Origin: Plicaturopsis crispa FD-325 SS-3
Lineage: Eukaryota > Basidiomycota > Agaricomycetes > Amylocorticiales > Amylocorticiaceae
Direction: 5' to 3'
Length of the DNA stretch: 64,000 nucleotides
NCBI GenBank assembly: GCA_000827205.1
Contig: KN832568.1
Span: 551,139 to 615,138, forward strand
Shown: positions 34,549-47,580 of the stretch, one piece after another
How positions within the stretch are numbered: the first letter of the stretch is position 1
How the letters are laid out: every line of letters starts with the position of its first letter
Position numbers and translations under genes: made by a program
Notes under the pieces: model-generated
Databases searched by the model: none
Seen by the model: the letters and a program-made list of their open reading frames with translations, nothing else
What the model was told of the DNA's origin: nothing

Positions 34549-35252
34549 ATGGCACTTCCCAGCCTGAGTTCCGTTCGCACTTCATTCAGATCCTCGCGAG
34601 ATATACGTATCGGCATGTCTACGAGAAGCGGTCCCCAAATACCGCCCGAAGTCACACGCTTAGTCGACCGATTCAACAATCTACCACGGAATGAAAAGGC
34701 CCCCAGCGGTTTGGTAGACAGTACGTCGACTCTGACGCGTTCTATTATCGTACCCTCACTGATCTCCGCGCAGACTACTGGCATTTTGAGATACGCCACG
34801 TCCCTATCCCCCCTCCCGGCGATCTGCTCTTCATCATAAACCCACCTTCGAAATACGTCCACTGCGTGAGTCCCCGGCCGTTGTCTAACCGAAAAGAGAT
34901 GACGCCAAAGGGAACACCATATGTGATACAGGAAAAGCTGCCCATAGCGTCAGGTGAGACGGACATGGAGAAGATCTCCATGGTGGTTGCGCTCGGACTG
35001 CTCAAAGGCTTCGTCGACAGCCTCGGCGGGAATCAATTCGGAAATACTGTCCCCTCGTACGCCCCGTGGCGATGGAGCGTGAAGACGCAGGACGCAGCAC
35101 TCGGCCGGGCGGTTGAGCGGCAGCTGACCCTCCTTGGGGTGCGCCGCGAGCTCTTGAACATCGGTGTAACCAGCGCGAGTGATGCCGCGGTCGCAGAAGA
35201 GAGCTGGAACGGCGTCTACGGCGGCATCCGCGCAGCGGTGGGATTGCGTTGA
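34549..35252 (+). CDS. Conserved-looking hypothetical protein
   Basis: Two exons (34549-34720 and 34774-35252) joined over a 53-base GTACGT...GCAG intron give 216 residues. It begins MALPSLSSVRTSFRSS. The core reads YWHFEIRHVPIPPPGDLLFIINPPSKYVHC, then DMEKISMVVALGLLKGFVDSLGG and APWRWSVKTQDAALGRAVERQL. It ends with an alanine-rich helix. There is no signal peptide, membrane span or metal motif. Codon use and the phase-correct intron indicate a real gene. I do not recognise the family; the paired Trp-containing segments suggest a small globular protein. Confidence 0.6.
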
Positions 35253-35845
35253 CCTCGGGACACACGAATACGCGGTACGGTTTAGAGTTTGCGATTGCCT
35301 CCGCTACTACTACTGACCACCGCGTGACTGCAGGTTGCTCATCGGGAAACACTGCATTTCGCGGACTTGACGCCTTTGACTGTTTGGGCTGCTCCATACA
35401 GTCTTCGCGAGGCTATGCACACGCCTATTGGGGCCATATCTGCGGCATGCCCAGTGTTGCTTGCTCTTGAGTCGGAGTCTTCCCTGCTTCCGCTGTCCAC
35501 CTGTGACCTGATCATCCGGCTTTGGCCACCATTGCGACCTACCGTGCGGTGAAAAATCGAGGTTGCCCTTGCAGGAAGCGATGATAGGGCAGCCCAGACT
35601 GTGTGTGTATTTGCAACGGAACAGACCGAGTCCCCCCTTTGTGCTTGTGAGAAAGAAAAACAAAAGCCGTAGGGCGAGATAAGTTATTCGGAAGCAATCT
35701 AGATATGAATTGAAATGCCAAATAGACGACGACAAACGCGGGGGTAATTGGCCCCTTTTCCACTTATCGCGTCCGCTCGCCGTTCTCAACGACGACGACG
35801 ACCCCGAGCTCATCGTCCAAGACACCCTCCTCGACGTTCCACACG
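35253..35845. other. Upstream region of the Pps1-like gene
   Basis: No gene seen. The final 100 bases are rich in GACGACGAC and CCCC and lead to the ATG at 35846. Confidence 0.4.
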
Positions 35846-38720
35846 ATGACAGACACCCCGACAACGACGATCACGACGACGACCGACGCTGCGCCAGTTT
35901 ACGGCCTCACATACCCCGCCTCGCTCCTCGACTCGCTCGAGAAAGCACACCCCACAAACGCACCGCCCGTGCACCTCCTCCCGCCAGAGACGTTCGCAGC
36001 GCTCCATTTCTCGCACATCAGCAACCACGCACCAGACACCGTCTTGTTCCCGTTCCTGCACGGCCTAGAGGGCGGAAACGAGGCGCAGAACCGTTTCTTT
36101 GCGCAGAGCCAGAGCGCTGGCGCCAGCCCGAGCGCGAGCGTGCCGCGGTACAGGGGCCTTGTGTGGGTCGTGTGCGAGGACGACGTGGAGCTGCCGCCGT
36201 CCCCGTGCTCGTCGCTGTACGACAGCGACGAGGACGTCTACGACGACGATATCGACAACATGGACGTCGATCCTGACGCTGCCGCCGCACACATGCACCC
36301 CGTCGCTCAGAGGAGCAACAGGCCCCTTGTGTCGCCGATCGACACCAACCCTACATCCGCAGACTCTCATGACCGGCGCGCGTCTGACGCCTCTACGACT
36401 TCGACGACGTCCACCGCAGCCTCCTCCCTCTTTCCCTCAGAGTCCGATTGCCCGTCTCCGGCGACGTCGTATACGCCGTCTGAGTATTACAAGAAGGAAG
36501 ACTCGGTGCGTACACGCTGCTTTTCCTGGGACCTTTTCGACGTGCTGATCGGTCTTGTGCAGCCCCCTACTCTCCTCACCAGTACCTTCCGCCCCAAAGA
36601 CCTCATCCGTGAAGTGGACGGGCACTGGGAATTCACACCACTGCGTGTGCCGGACGGCATATCCCTCCGCAACTTTGGCATCCAAGTGGTACGTGTTCAA
36701 CCTGTCTGTATCTATCGTACTTACTCTCCCGCAGCCGGTCTACTCGACCCTTTCCGACATCGTCGTGTACTCGCCTCATGGAGCCACTCAGTCAGCCATC
36801 GAGCTCGCCGGACGCTTCAAGCAGGCCATCGAGCGCAAGCGCGAGGAGAGGATCAAACACGATCCATTGGAATACAACGTATTCGTGCTGACAGATCTGC
36901 ATCACCCCTCCATCGAGCCACTCATTGCGGGCGGACCCTTTGACTTTGCACAGCGCGAAAAGGAGGAGATGCGTGATCTGACGCGCGCGACAGAGATAGT
37001 CTCGCTGCTGCCTCCGCCCCCGGGCCCCTCGCCGACGGACGTGCTATCAGGTAGCACAACCGCGAAGCACTATTTCCCTTGCGTAGGACAGGTCTTCCTC
37101 GGGAATGCAGACGACGTCCCGCTTGCCCCGCCCAACGTCACCAATAGCGACGACCCGTTTGACTACACGGGCACCAACGATCCTGCGGCCGGGTTCGGAT
37201 ACGACGTGTGCGTGGAGTGCCACGACCTTGCACCTGTACCGACTGCAGCACATCTGCGGGCGGCAGAGGAGCATCTGGCAACCTTGGACGCGATATGGGC
37301 CGAACGGGGGAAGGAAGGCCCGCGCCCGCCCGTGCACGCCAGCTCCGTCGTGCACCTGCCCTTCCCGAGCTCGCCCATGGGCACACCCACCAACGTGAAC
37401 GCCCTCATGCCCGTCATCCGCTTCCTCGAGCGCTGCCTCCAGCCGCTCCCACCCCCCTCCCCATCCCGCTCCTCCTCCTTCACCGCCCTCTTCTCCCGCG
37501 AGGCGTCCACAAACACCACGAAGCAGCAGCAGGTGCGGCGCACGCGCCCGCTCAAGATCTTGCTGTACTCCGCGGACGGGTACACGGAGTCGAGCGTGCC
37601 GGCGCTGTGCCTGCTGATGGCGGTGCGCGACCTGAGCCTGCCCGAGGCGTACCTCGAGCTGCAGGTCGTCAAGCGCCGCAGCTTCTTCGTGTACCAGGGC
37701 GACCTCAACGTGCTGCGCCGCGTCGAGCAGCGGCTCGCGTCCGAGCGCGGCGGCGGCGGCGGGTACCACCCGTATGTGCCGCGCCCGCATGCGCACAGCA
37801 CGGCGTCGACGAGTGGGCACCACCACTATACGTCGTCGTCGTACACGGACTCGCCGCTGAGCGCGTCGCCGATGGTTGTGCCGAGCCAGGGACATCTTGT
37901 GAAGACGCGCCCGAGGGCGAGTACGAGCCCGTGGCTTCCGGGCGTGTTCGATGACCATCAGGCGTGGTTCTCGGACCCGAGGTTTGACGGGAGCTTCCCT
38001 AGCCGCGTGCTACCGTTCTTGTACTTAGGAAATCTGTGAGTCTGTTCTTCAGATCCAGAGGAACACAGTGCTGATAAGAAATTACTCCATAGGAATCACG
38101 CCTCGAACGCCTACATGCTCCATGCGCTGGGCATCACGCACGTCGTGTCCGTTGGCGAATGCGCACTTGTCCCACCCCCACATGCCGCACAGGGTACCGC
38201 TCCCTCCGTGTCCCGGGCCTGTGCCATGCCCGGCCCCGGCGCGCACTACATCCCGGGCAAAGGCCCGGGCGCGCAGGGCTCGCTGTGGATCGAGGAGCGC
38301 GAGGGGCGCATCAAGGTGCTCGACATCCAGGGCGTGTGCGACGACGGGATCGACACGCTCGAGCCGCAGCTCGCGCCGATCTGCGAGTGGATCGAGCGCG
38401 CGCGCGCGGCGGGCGGGCAGGTGCTCGTGCACTGTCGCGTCGGCGTGAGCCGCAGCGCGACCGTCGCGATTGCGTACGTCATGCAGCACCTCGGCGTCCC
38501 GCTCGTCGAGGCGTACCTCATCGTGCGCTCGCGCCGCCTCAGCGTGCTCATTCAGCCCAATATGCGGCTGCTGTATAATTTGTGTGGGTGGGAGAGGCAC
38601 CTTGCCAAGGCGCGCGCGGGGGGAGATGAGGAGAGGCTAAGGAAGGAGCTCTCGCGCTCGATGAATTGGCCGTACCTCGCAAGGGAGGTGCATTTGCTCA
38701 ACGAGAAGTATTTGCACTGA
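35846..38720 (+). CDS. PPS1: Pps1-like dual-specificity protein phosphatase
   Basis: Exons 35846-36688, 36735-38035 and 38093-38720 total 2772 bases, giving 923 residues. The C-terminus is a DSP catalytic domain: SRVLPFLYLGNLNHASNAYML, LDIQGVCDDGIDTLEP and VLVHCRVGVSRSATVAIAYVM, with the catalytic Cys and Arg in HCxxGxxRS. PLVEAYLIVRSRRLSVLIQPN follows. The long N-terminal part (YPASLLDSL, FHGLEGGNE, RYRGLVWVVCEDD, VYSTLSDIVVYSPHGA, ILLYSADGYTESS) matches the extended Pps1 type of fungi, linked in yeast to S-phase control. A middle low-complexity region (YHPYVPRPHAHSTAST) is disordered. A stretch at 36506-36562 has intron borders but is in frame and open; removing it would give 904 residues. 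Confidence 0.85.
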
Positions 38721-39304
38721 GTCGAGCCCGCCGGCGGCTTGCTGGCCGAAAACCTGGACCTCCACGCATACACGAAATGTCTTGTCTCCAACGCCCCATC
38801 TCCATCTTCACCTTCACCCCCATGCACATCATCTGTACCACCACTCCCACGTCCCATATCCCACCCCACCCCTCATCCCCCCGGACTGTTTAAATCCCAT
38901 CTGCCATCTGTCTGTACGTCTGTCTGCCTCTGTCTTGGGTCTGTTGTAGTTCTTGTTGTACATGATGCCTCCTTCTGCGCACAAGCGGTTTCGCTGCTGT
39001 TGATAGACTGTTCCCCTGCCCCTCTTCAACGCATATTTATTATCTGCATCCTGTTTCTTCGCGCCCTTGTACTTGCTATACACCGTGGTATCATAAATGA
39101 ATTGACAAGCATTTCATCTACCGGTCAGCGAGGGTAGTATTACAATCGACAAGTATGTTCAATATTGCCAAGATCTATGTCAATGGGTGCCTGCGTGTGG
39201 GTGGCATCGATGGTGAGCGGAAGAAGAAATAGAATACATGTTCGACGACACGAATGTACATACATGAAGTAGAAGGTGACTATTATGCAGGTCCAAGATG
39301 TAGC
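38721..39304. other. Gap between converging 3' ends
   Basis: Cytosine-rich and CT-rich sequence after the phosphatase stop, then AT-rich sequence before the ABC transporter stop. No gene. Confidence 0.45.
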
Positions 39305-42300
39305 CTACCGCTTCTCCTTGACGAAAAAGTGCAGCGTGAAGAAGCTCACGGCCGTAAACGAGACGAAGAAGATGCCCAGCAGGGATATGTTCGGCCACCA
39401 GAACGACTGCGCGCGCAGCCCGAACGTCGACAGGATCGTCGCTGCCGGGACGTCGAGGTCCACGCCGTACTAGGCGCGCCGTTTCGTCAGCACGATGCAT
39501 GCGATGAATTGATGCAGCAGAATAGGGCACTTACTTTATGCTCGCTGAGACTCAGGTACCGCAGCTCGTTCACGGCGAGCGCTTCGAACGCAGCGTGGAA
39601 GAAGGACACCGTGTGCAGCCACCGCAACGAGGGCGTCACGGACTCTCGGTTGATCAGCAGCCCGGTGAACAGCAGGCTGGAAATTTTAGTCAGTACGATA
39701 TCTCTGCGTGTACCTTTTTGGGCAGACGCACTTGAAAAGCATGACGAGCGTCCCGACTAGGCTCGCGACGCTGGTGCTGGCGAAGGCGATGGAGAGGAGG
39801 AGCACGACACTCGCGGTGGTGAGATTGAACAGCACGAGGGTGAGCAGGAATTTCCAGAACGCGGGCACGGTGGGGACGAGCCCCACCAGGCTGTAGACAA
39901 TTCCGCCGAATACCAGGGGAGGAACGACGCGTAAGGGCAGGATGTCAAACAGAACCTACGAAGATATCGCGTCAGATAGGGAGAGTTTGGTCGAATAAGA
40001 TGAATACCTTCGACGAGAAGTATGTAAAGGAAGAGTAGTATCCGTTTGCCCTTGAAGATTGCATTAAGGGTCGGATATCACTCCATACGGACGTCATAGC
40101 GAGTCACAAAACCTTACCTTTCTCTCATGAAGAGGATGCGTTCGTTGGCGAATAGGCCGAGACTAGAAAGGCAGGAAAATCCGAACAGTGCGAGACTGAA
40201 GAAGAATATGCCTGTGCACTTAGTCAGTACCGATGGTGTTCCTTTTGACACACATACGTACCCAGTCGATTCTGGAACCCTGGGATGTCGTTCCTGTGGG
40301 CAAAAGGTCAACATTTCGTGAATGGGCTTGGTAGAAAAATGGACACGTACGTCACATTGTGGAAGAATAATCCACAAATCACTTATATGAACCGTCAGTT
40401 AGGTTCATCCTGTATTCCATTGTCACTCACAAGCCAGTGCAATCGACGATAGATAGTGCGCCATGAGCAAAGCCGGGTCCCGGTAAAGGTTCTTGAATGC
40501 CCTCCCGCTCAATATCCGGAACTGCGTCGCCCAGCTTGCCCGATTGCGTCCGCGCAGCAGCGAGCTCTCCACCGCGACATCCCTCAGCTCCCCACTCTCA
40601 CTCAGCTCGTTCAGCGCGTGCGCCTCTTGCCTAATCGCGGCCGCGACCTCGCTGGCGGCATATGCCTCGACGAGCGCGGCGAGCGGCGGCGCGAGCGGCG
40701 TATCACCCTTGGGCGCGGACGCGGTCACCGTCTCGATGAACTGCGACGTCTTGCGCTTGATGGAGGATGCGATCGAGTTCGGCCGCGTGTGCAGCTCGGT
40801 GCCGTCGCTAGCATAAGTCGATGAGCGTCCGTTCGACGAGCGCACAGAGAGGGGAACTGGCTGTGACCTTCCTGCCGCGCGCTCTTCGTCACTCAGATTC
40901 AGGGCATCGGTAGGAGATTCTGGCTCGGTGGTGCGGCTCTCGGGCGTTGGCGTTGAGCTGGTACTAGCGTTCATGGTGAGGTCGACTTTGCGCCCATGTT
41001 AGTAAGGAGCCGTGGGATAAGAGGAGGGTACATACTCAAGAAATCAGCAATGTTGAAGCCAGGAGGGCATGGGCGCCCGATGCCTGAGAAGTAGTCCTGG
41101 CACTTGGCCATCTCTCCAGAGTACACCATTTTGCCTTGGGCTAAGACGAGAAGCTGGTCAAAGAGGGAGACGATGTTACTCCGCGGCTGGTGGATGGTGA
41201 ACACAACGGTGCGATTGTAGTCACGGGCGAGCGAGACCAGGCTCTCGACGACATTGAATGCGTTGTACGCATCAAGACCTAGTGACTGCATGAGAGTCAA
41301 TATCTAACATGAATATAAGTACGCACCGCTCGTAGGCTCATCCAAGAACAGAATGGAAGGGCTAGTAACGAGTTCGCATGCGATGGACACACGGCGTTTC
41401 TCACCGCCAGAGATAGAACGGCGACCAGAACTCCCGATTCGCGACTCCCGAATATGCAATATGCCGAGCTCGTTCATAGTCTCCAGCGTCCTGAACTTCT
41501 TCGCCTCATAGCTCATCTCGCGCGGGAGCCGCAGCAGCGCCGAATAGAGTACCGTCTCGTACACGGTCAGTGTGCTCATCAGCGTGTCCTCCTGGTCAAC
41601 GAAGCCCATCACCGTCCTGAACTGTGCATCCTCGACCTCGCGGCCGTTGACGAGCGTTGTGCCGCTGACCTGACCCTTCTTGCGCTTGCGTGCCAGGATA
41701 TCCAGGAACGTCGACTTGCCGGCGCCGGACGCGCCTACGATGGCCATGATCTGGCCGGGCTTCACTGTGCCTGTGATGCCATCCAGGATGGTGCGCGCGC
41801 CGAGCGTGTAGCTGAGGTCCGAGAAATGGAGGGACGCAGGAACATGGTCCGTCATCAGCTTCGACGCTTCATTATCTGGGAGGCGAATTTGCCCGAGGTC
41901 ACCGCCTCTGCTCGTGCGGCCAGCATACCACAAAACTGCACACAAACGTGTTGGACAATCGGCGTAGATAGATGATGAGTGGGGCACGTACTGGCGGAAG
42001 ACAATATGACGATCAGCCCCGCTCCGGCCCCGCTCAACGCGACCCAGCGGGTGTTGTCTGGCTTGGGTGGGCGCACGTATCCAGGCACCTGGGAGTAGTG
42101 CAGACATTCGCCCCCGTCGCAGTTCAGGGTGATGTACCCATCCCCGAAAATATCGTTGATAAGCGAGTTCATAGCCGGTTCCTCGAATTTGCACCCTGCG
42201 CCTGTGGTACAGCTGAACTTCGCCGGGCCCTTTATCTCTTCCGTCAGAAATTCACCGATGTCTGTTAATTGCCCATCATTAGCTGTTCCGTGTTCCGTGA

Positions 42301-43369
42301 CCCGTGCGCGAAGCTTAAATGCCTACCGACGCTGCCGTCCTCGCCACAGATGAACCGTCCAGGGATGCAGCTGCATTTGATGTGGTCGCACGCGTACTGC
42401 GTGATGTTCGTGTCGTATCCGGGGATGGTGTCTGATTTGCACGTGTCGAGCTCGCAGTAGAACGACTCTTGCTGCGCGACCCAGAACTGGAAGTCGCAGG
42501 TCGACTTTGTCGAGTCGCAGCTGAACGTGACTTGTGGTGGCCGTCCGTCCAAGATATCGATGATCTTACGGTCTGTGGGGATGATAAGCCGGAACACGTA
42601 GCAAATACGGAGGAGCGAGCGCTTACTGGTGACATCGCACATTTGATGGTTGTTAAAGACCGTCTCCCCGCCCTTGTAGCACGTCATATTCGCAGCTACG
42701 GTGTCGTCGTCGAGTCCAGATATCCCACCCGCGAGCGGGAAACCGACGCAGGCATTGTCCGTCTTGCACACTGTGTAGACACAGACCTTATTCGACATCG
42801 AGACATGCGCGGAGAGGTGTAGGTACGCACCGTTGCAATTGATTCCTGTCCATCCATCTTTGCACTCGCATTGCTGACCATCCTCACGCAATCTTCTGTG
42901 TTCACCGTCGGCCAACGAGTCACATTCTGGGATAAAAGAGGTCAGACGTAACGACGCGACGCGCTTGTGCAACACATACGTGGAATTAAGCAGTCTATCC
43001 CTCCCCATCCAGGCGGACATTTGCATTGTCCATCATACGGATCACATGTGCCGTATTGCCCGCATGTAAACGCGGGTAAGAGACAGTTGAAGCACGGAGG
43101 ACATTTGTCTAGGAAAGCACCAGGCGATTAGCTCACTCAATGCGGGGCTTGAAGCACGGCAAGCTCACCTTGCGACGGGATGTTCACCAAGCTCCGCTAC
43201 GCAAATTCAGTTCCTGTCTCCGCGAAAGCTGACCGGACTTCAAACGCACCGAAAGATCATAACTTGAGACTGCCGGAACGCTTCTCCGTGATACGTTGCT
43301 CGCTGCGCTGGAAGACAGAGGCGCTCCGAGCAGTGCAAGCGCCCAGACAAAGCTCGTCGGTCGCTTCAT
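39305..43369 (-). CDS. ADP1: ABCG half-transporter with cysteine-rich EGF-like ectodomain (Adp1 type)
   Basis: The start [22 protein letters not shown] is a signal peptide. The ATG at 43369 is used because the frame extends upstream only through TTG. Next is a cysteine-rich ectodomain: [20 protein letters not shown] is EGF-like, followed by [27 protein letters not shown] and [12 protein letters not shown] first membrane span lies near [18 protein letters not shown]. The nucleotide-binding domain has Walker [10 protein letters not shown], signature SISGGEKRR and Walker [11 protein letters not shown]; the following intron leads into LDAYNAFNV and the H-loop TIHQPRSN. A disordered serine/proline linker precedes the ABC2 membrane domain ([38 protein letters not shown]), ending FVKEKR. 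Yeast Adp1 has the same architecture; its substrate is unknown. About ten introns. Confidence 0.9.
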
Positions 43370-44360
43370 GTTCTGCAAGCACGACCAAGGATCGTAGCCG
43401 CAAAGTTGAGAGTACTTTTGTTCGCCTTAGCAAACGAGCTGCGGTTCCTGCGCAATATTGCAAGAGAGCTGCCGCCACATCTGCCACCGCCTCTGCATGG
43501 CGCATGTTCTCACGGTAACCTAATCCTGAAATGGAAGCACCCCTGTGTGCTATTCCCCATCTCCGCACTTTCAGCGAATTGCCAGACGTCCGAGTCGTTC
43601 ATGCCTTTTTGCCTTGGTCCCTGCAGGTCCCTTCAATTATCCAGATGATATCGTGGACGGTCTCTCTAAGAATTCTCGGTCATGGTACGAGCCAAGCCGA
43701 GGCACTTACAAATATTTAGCGGTAGGCGAATCGGTAAATGATGAGCTGTCGGTGTTGCACCTTCGGAATGTTGTGGGACACATATTCCGCAGCGCACCGG
43801 GCACCCCATTGCTGCAGCTTCCCTCGGAATCACTTTCTACGCCTCTGATCACGATTTCCGGGGCCGCGGCAACCAGGGGCTACGAAGGACTACTCACTGC
43901 ATGTGGCGCAGCGACATCTTCCATATGCACGCCACTCGCGCGCACCCCCATGTTGACAGTTGATCCTATACCAAGAGCCTCCAACGGGCATGCCTAATCA
44001 GTAGTGAGCCCTTTTTTTACCGTGTCCACTATCAGCAGTAACATAACATAAGTAATAGTCACCGTGTGCAGGTCACCAACGTTTGGCGCTTTTTCTTTAT
44101 CTGTTCCGACGGTCGTCATTTGCCTCCGAGGGCCGGGCCAACCACTGTGGATGTGTCACTAGTATGTCGACGCGAAATTATTGATCTTTCTGCAAGGACA
44201 CGTCTCGGTGTCCAACTCTATCTCCGCCTTGCCAATCTTCTATGTACGAGTATTTTATCAGTTATGGCAACGAGGCGGTCAACATCAATGTCCCCCAGCC
44301 CGCCAGGAGCGCTGCAGGCACTCTTCTTCACGGCCTCCATCCTCCCTCCTTCAAATTTCA
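43370..44360. other. Divergent upstream region, ABC transporter and DUF6534 gene
   Basis: About 1 kb between two divergent starts. A plus-strand frame at 43545-43997 (about 150 codons) has no recognisable domain. Both promoters should lie here. Confidence 0.4.
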
Positions 44361-45951
44361 ATGGCCCCCTCCTCCTCATTTCCCCCTTCGGCTTCCGTAG
44401 ATTTCTCGCTGTATCATATCCTATTCTCCGCTGTAGTCGTAACGACTGCTTTATTTGGCATCATCGTCATGCAGGCGTTCATGTACTTTACAATCTTTAA
44501 AAAGTGAGTCGTTCCCTCGAAGTTGCCTTGCTAGGCGTGCTGATATGGCATGCGCGCGTTATTTAGTGAGAAACCATGGATGAAATCGATCGTGCGTTCA
44601 TTCACTCTTCGCCATGAGTGCATACTAACCCTCGCTTCAGGTTGCATTGCTAGTTGTCCTGGTCGGCACAAGCATCGTCTTCCAATGCATACCACTGCAG
44701 GTATCCGTCGTCCAATCCCATGGTGTGTTTCTATCCATCTCTTTCCGACAGGAAGCGCTGACACTATATTCACGGCCACAGGAAATTTCGACACTATTGC
44801 CACCAGCTGGGGATTATCACCAGGTATGCTGCAGGTGACCTTGCTCTCTCATCCTCTGACTGACTCTGACTGTGCTCCAACCTCAAGTTCCGGTTCTAAC
44901 GGTGCGTAGTTTCGCGTCGCATCTGCCTGTCGTCACTCACGCGCTATACAGGCAACGGTAGCTTCAACCGTCCAGCTCGTTTTCGGCTGGCGTATCAAGG
45001 CGCTGACAGAAAACGTGCGAATCTTTGGGGTCATCGTCTTCCTGTCTACTTGCCAATGGCGTACGTTTTCTTCTCTCGGAATCCTCGTCGATTGACTGAC
45101 TGCAGGTCTCTGGGTGCGTAGTCGCAGGATTGACTGTCACGGTATCACAACGAATGCTACTCATATCTCCCCAGTCGCTGGTACTGGAGAACGTGGCGAT
45201 AACATGGTCGGTATTAGCCGCCACCACAGACATCGTCATCTCGGCGGCCCTGATTGCATTCCTCGTAAGCAACGCGTCTGGTCTCCCCCTCCACGGCTGG
45301 TGAAGCTGACTGGCAGGACAGGTGCGTAACCGTACGGGCGTCAAAACCGTGGACAGCACCGTCAATAAAATCATTCGATGTGAGCCACGTAGACTCTCCA
45401 CGAAACCCCCTTCTCTGACGCGTACCGTCGCAGTAACGATACAAACCGGCCTCCTAACGAGCATCGCCGCCCTATTCGTCCTAGAACTATACGTTGCCTA
45501 CGTGAGCACCCCCCTTCCCCCTCTCTCTTTCCATCCTTCACCCCGACTGACTCTACCCGCCACCCTTCTCCCGCAGCCGCAAAATGGATAGTGCGTGCGC
45601 ACCCCCTCTCCTCCTCTCTTCCCCGGCGCTGGAGACTTACCCGGCCCTTCTATCTATCTATCCCGCAGCTCCATCATCGGCTTCGCGATCAGCGGCTTGT
45701 ACGTGATCTCGCTGCTCTCCTCGCTGCTCGCGCGCGAGAGCTGGCGCGAGACGTGGGGCAGCGGGCCGCGCGACCTCGAGGTGCGCCGCGAGGGGGAGGT
45801 AGAGATGGAGGCTGTTCCGCTGTCGCCGGCGAGCGACGCGTCGTCTGAGCTGCGGTCGGAGGCGGCGAAGAGCGGCACGCACACTTCGGGGGAAGCGAGG
45901 CAGGCGCGCCCCTCGGAGTCGATTGCCCTCGCACCGCTGCCGTCACGGTAG
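44361..45951 (+). CDS. DUF6534-type seven-helix membrane protein
   Basis: The first exon reads MAPSSSFPPSASVDFSLYHILFSAVVVTTALFGIIVMQAFMYFTIFK. It is followed over short introns by NEKPWMKSIVALLVVLVGTSIVFQ, NFDTIATSWGLSPGM and ATVASTVQLVFGWRIKALTE. VRIFGVIVFLSTCQW, LTVTVSQRM, ENVAITWSVLAATTDIVISAALIAFL, LTIQTGLLTSIAALFVLELY and SIIGFAISGLYVISLLSSLLAR complete the helices. The W-x-LAATTDI-ISAAL-FL and QTGLLTSI-A motifs and a polar C-terminal tail ending PLPSR fit the DUF6534 family, which is abundant in mushroom genomes. About seven hydrophobic helices suggest a receptor-like or channel-like plasma-membrane protein; function is unknown. Intron ends around 44701-44900 and 45060-45130 are uncertain. 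Confidence 0.7.
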
Positions 45952-46607
45952 CGTCGGTCTACGCTTCACGCGTCAATGCGTAAAGACGCGATACGACGGG
46001 CACTCGCAACCTCAACAACCTAATTACGAGACAACGCAACTACACACTTAATCTTTTGTTTGCGGCCATGGACGTCATATACACGCACGAATGGACTTGG
46101 GCACGACTGTACTATTGGATTCAAATATTTACCGTGCGCCGCGGCGAGCGCTGGGCATACGCAGTGTCAAGTGGTATGTAGATGCCTGGGACAGCGCGCT
46201 GCCTTTTATTATTCATGGACTTGAACGTCAGGTTTCCATTCCATTCATTGATTTCTGGTTGGTCTGCCTGTGCCCAAGCCAGTGGCTACATGCAACATGA
46301 GCTCCATTCTAAGTTCTATGAGCCGAGAAAGGGAACAATTATGTCGCGATCCCAGCGGCTGTGACGAGCAGCATGCCTCTCTTCCTCGGCTGGGACTCGG
46401 GACAGTGTTTGACGAACGCTGGAGCTGACTCGGAGCCTGTCTAGACTGCGCGCAGCACCCGTCAGCCAAAACATAGGCGCGTCAGAAACTAGGTTGGACA
46501 GTTAGACACCTCAGCGCCCTTGCACATTGTCAACATACGGTAATAGTCCCACTGCCTGTCTCTGATTTCAGCGATACATGGACCGTATCTGAGGTCCAAA
46601 TGTACGC

Positions 46608-46656
46608 GATTGTGTTGCTATTTCGCGATTTGTAGACGTTTTCCGAGGCGTGTATC
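46608..46656 (+). repeat. Dispersed repeat 1, second copy
   Basis: Matches the reverse complement of 31768-31816 over 49 bases with one difference. It lies alone in non-coding sequence, with no cytochrome c relative beside it. Confidence 0.75.
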
Positions 46657-47508
46657 CAACATCAAGCTGCCCGTCGGCTTGAGCTCGCGAATGCAAACGA
46701 GCGCGACGCGTGCTTTCTATTTAGCGTGACTCGAGTCGGTTCGCACGTGAGCCGAACGCAGCTCCGTGGCTGAGCCTGCCATCCTCGTCTCTTGTCGTTT
46801 CCCACCACGGAGTTGCAGCGGATTCTCGGAATTTCTCCCAAGTTACTGCTTTCTAGTGCGCAACTAGAACCACTTGACTTCTCGCGACGACTCTTAAGCG
46901 ATAAGCAATGTTATGCGCGAGACGGACGCGCCGCTCGAACGCGCGCTATGATGACGGCAAAGTCCAGCCCGGACGCGTCACGGTAGATGGAGACGCGCTA
47001 AAACGCTCTGTAATAGACTGTTTGGCTCATGTGGAATGGTTTACGCGTCAGTGCGTCAAAGGACGCGAACACGCGAAAGGCGCGACGGATACTCGACGCC
47101 GTCGCGTGCAGATGGCCTCTGGACGCGAGGAAGGTCTGCCAAAAATAGGGATGATAGAGGCGGCCAACGACTATTCTTGTGTACGAGGATGGCGCCAGAA
47201 CCGGTGAGTAGTCGATCATACCGTTTCTCCCATTTAAATCCATGTTTCTCAAGACCTGCATACGACGTGAAGGTAACGCAACCCTTCTGGTTCGGGTTGC
47301 TCGACGTCGCGTACTCGGCAGTGTCCGCACACGTAGCTTGCGAGTAACGGCTTGCGCGATTGGTCGTGCCCAGTGCCAGTCCCGGCGATGCTCGTCTATA
47401 TGGGACGCGCTCGGGTTGATGTGCATCGTCGTTTGCACATCTACGAAAACAGTATCGGCTCTCTCTGTAGCGTGGAAGCATACAATGCAATGCCCAATAT
47501 GATGTACT

Positions 47509-47580
47509 CAGAGGGGGGAGCACTCTCGACCCCGCGCGCCGCCCTGCATGTAGCGACGCGTCGCACTACTGCAAGGTGAG
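47509..47580 (+). repeat. Dispersed repeat 2, second copy
   Basis: Matches 31959-32038 in the same orientation, with the same ordered blocks. In this copy the core reads GCATGTAGCGACGCGTCGCAC. Confidence 0.65.

Noticed and set aside
36065-38600. Very long antisense and alternate-frame open stretches through the Pps1-like gene
   Set aside because: They are arginine- and alanine-rich shadows produced by high third-position GC in the real gene.
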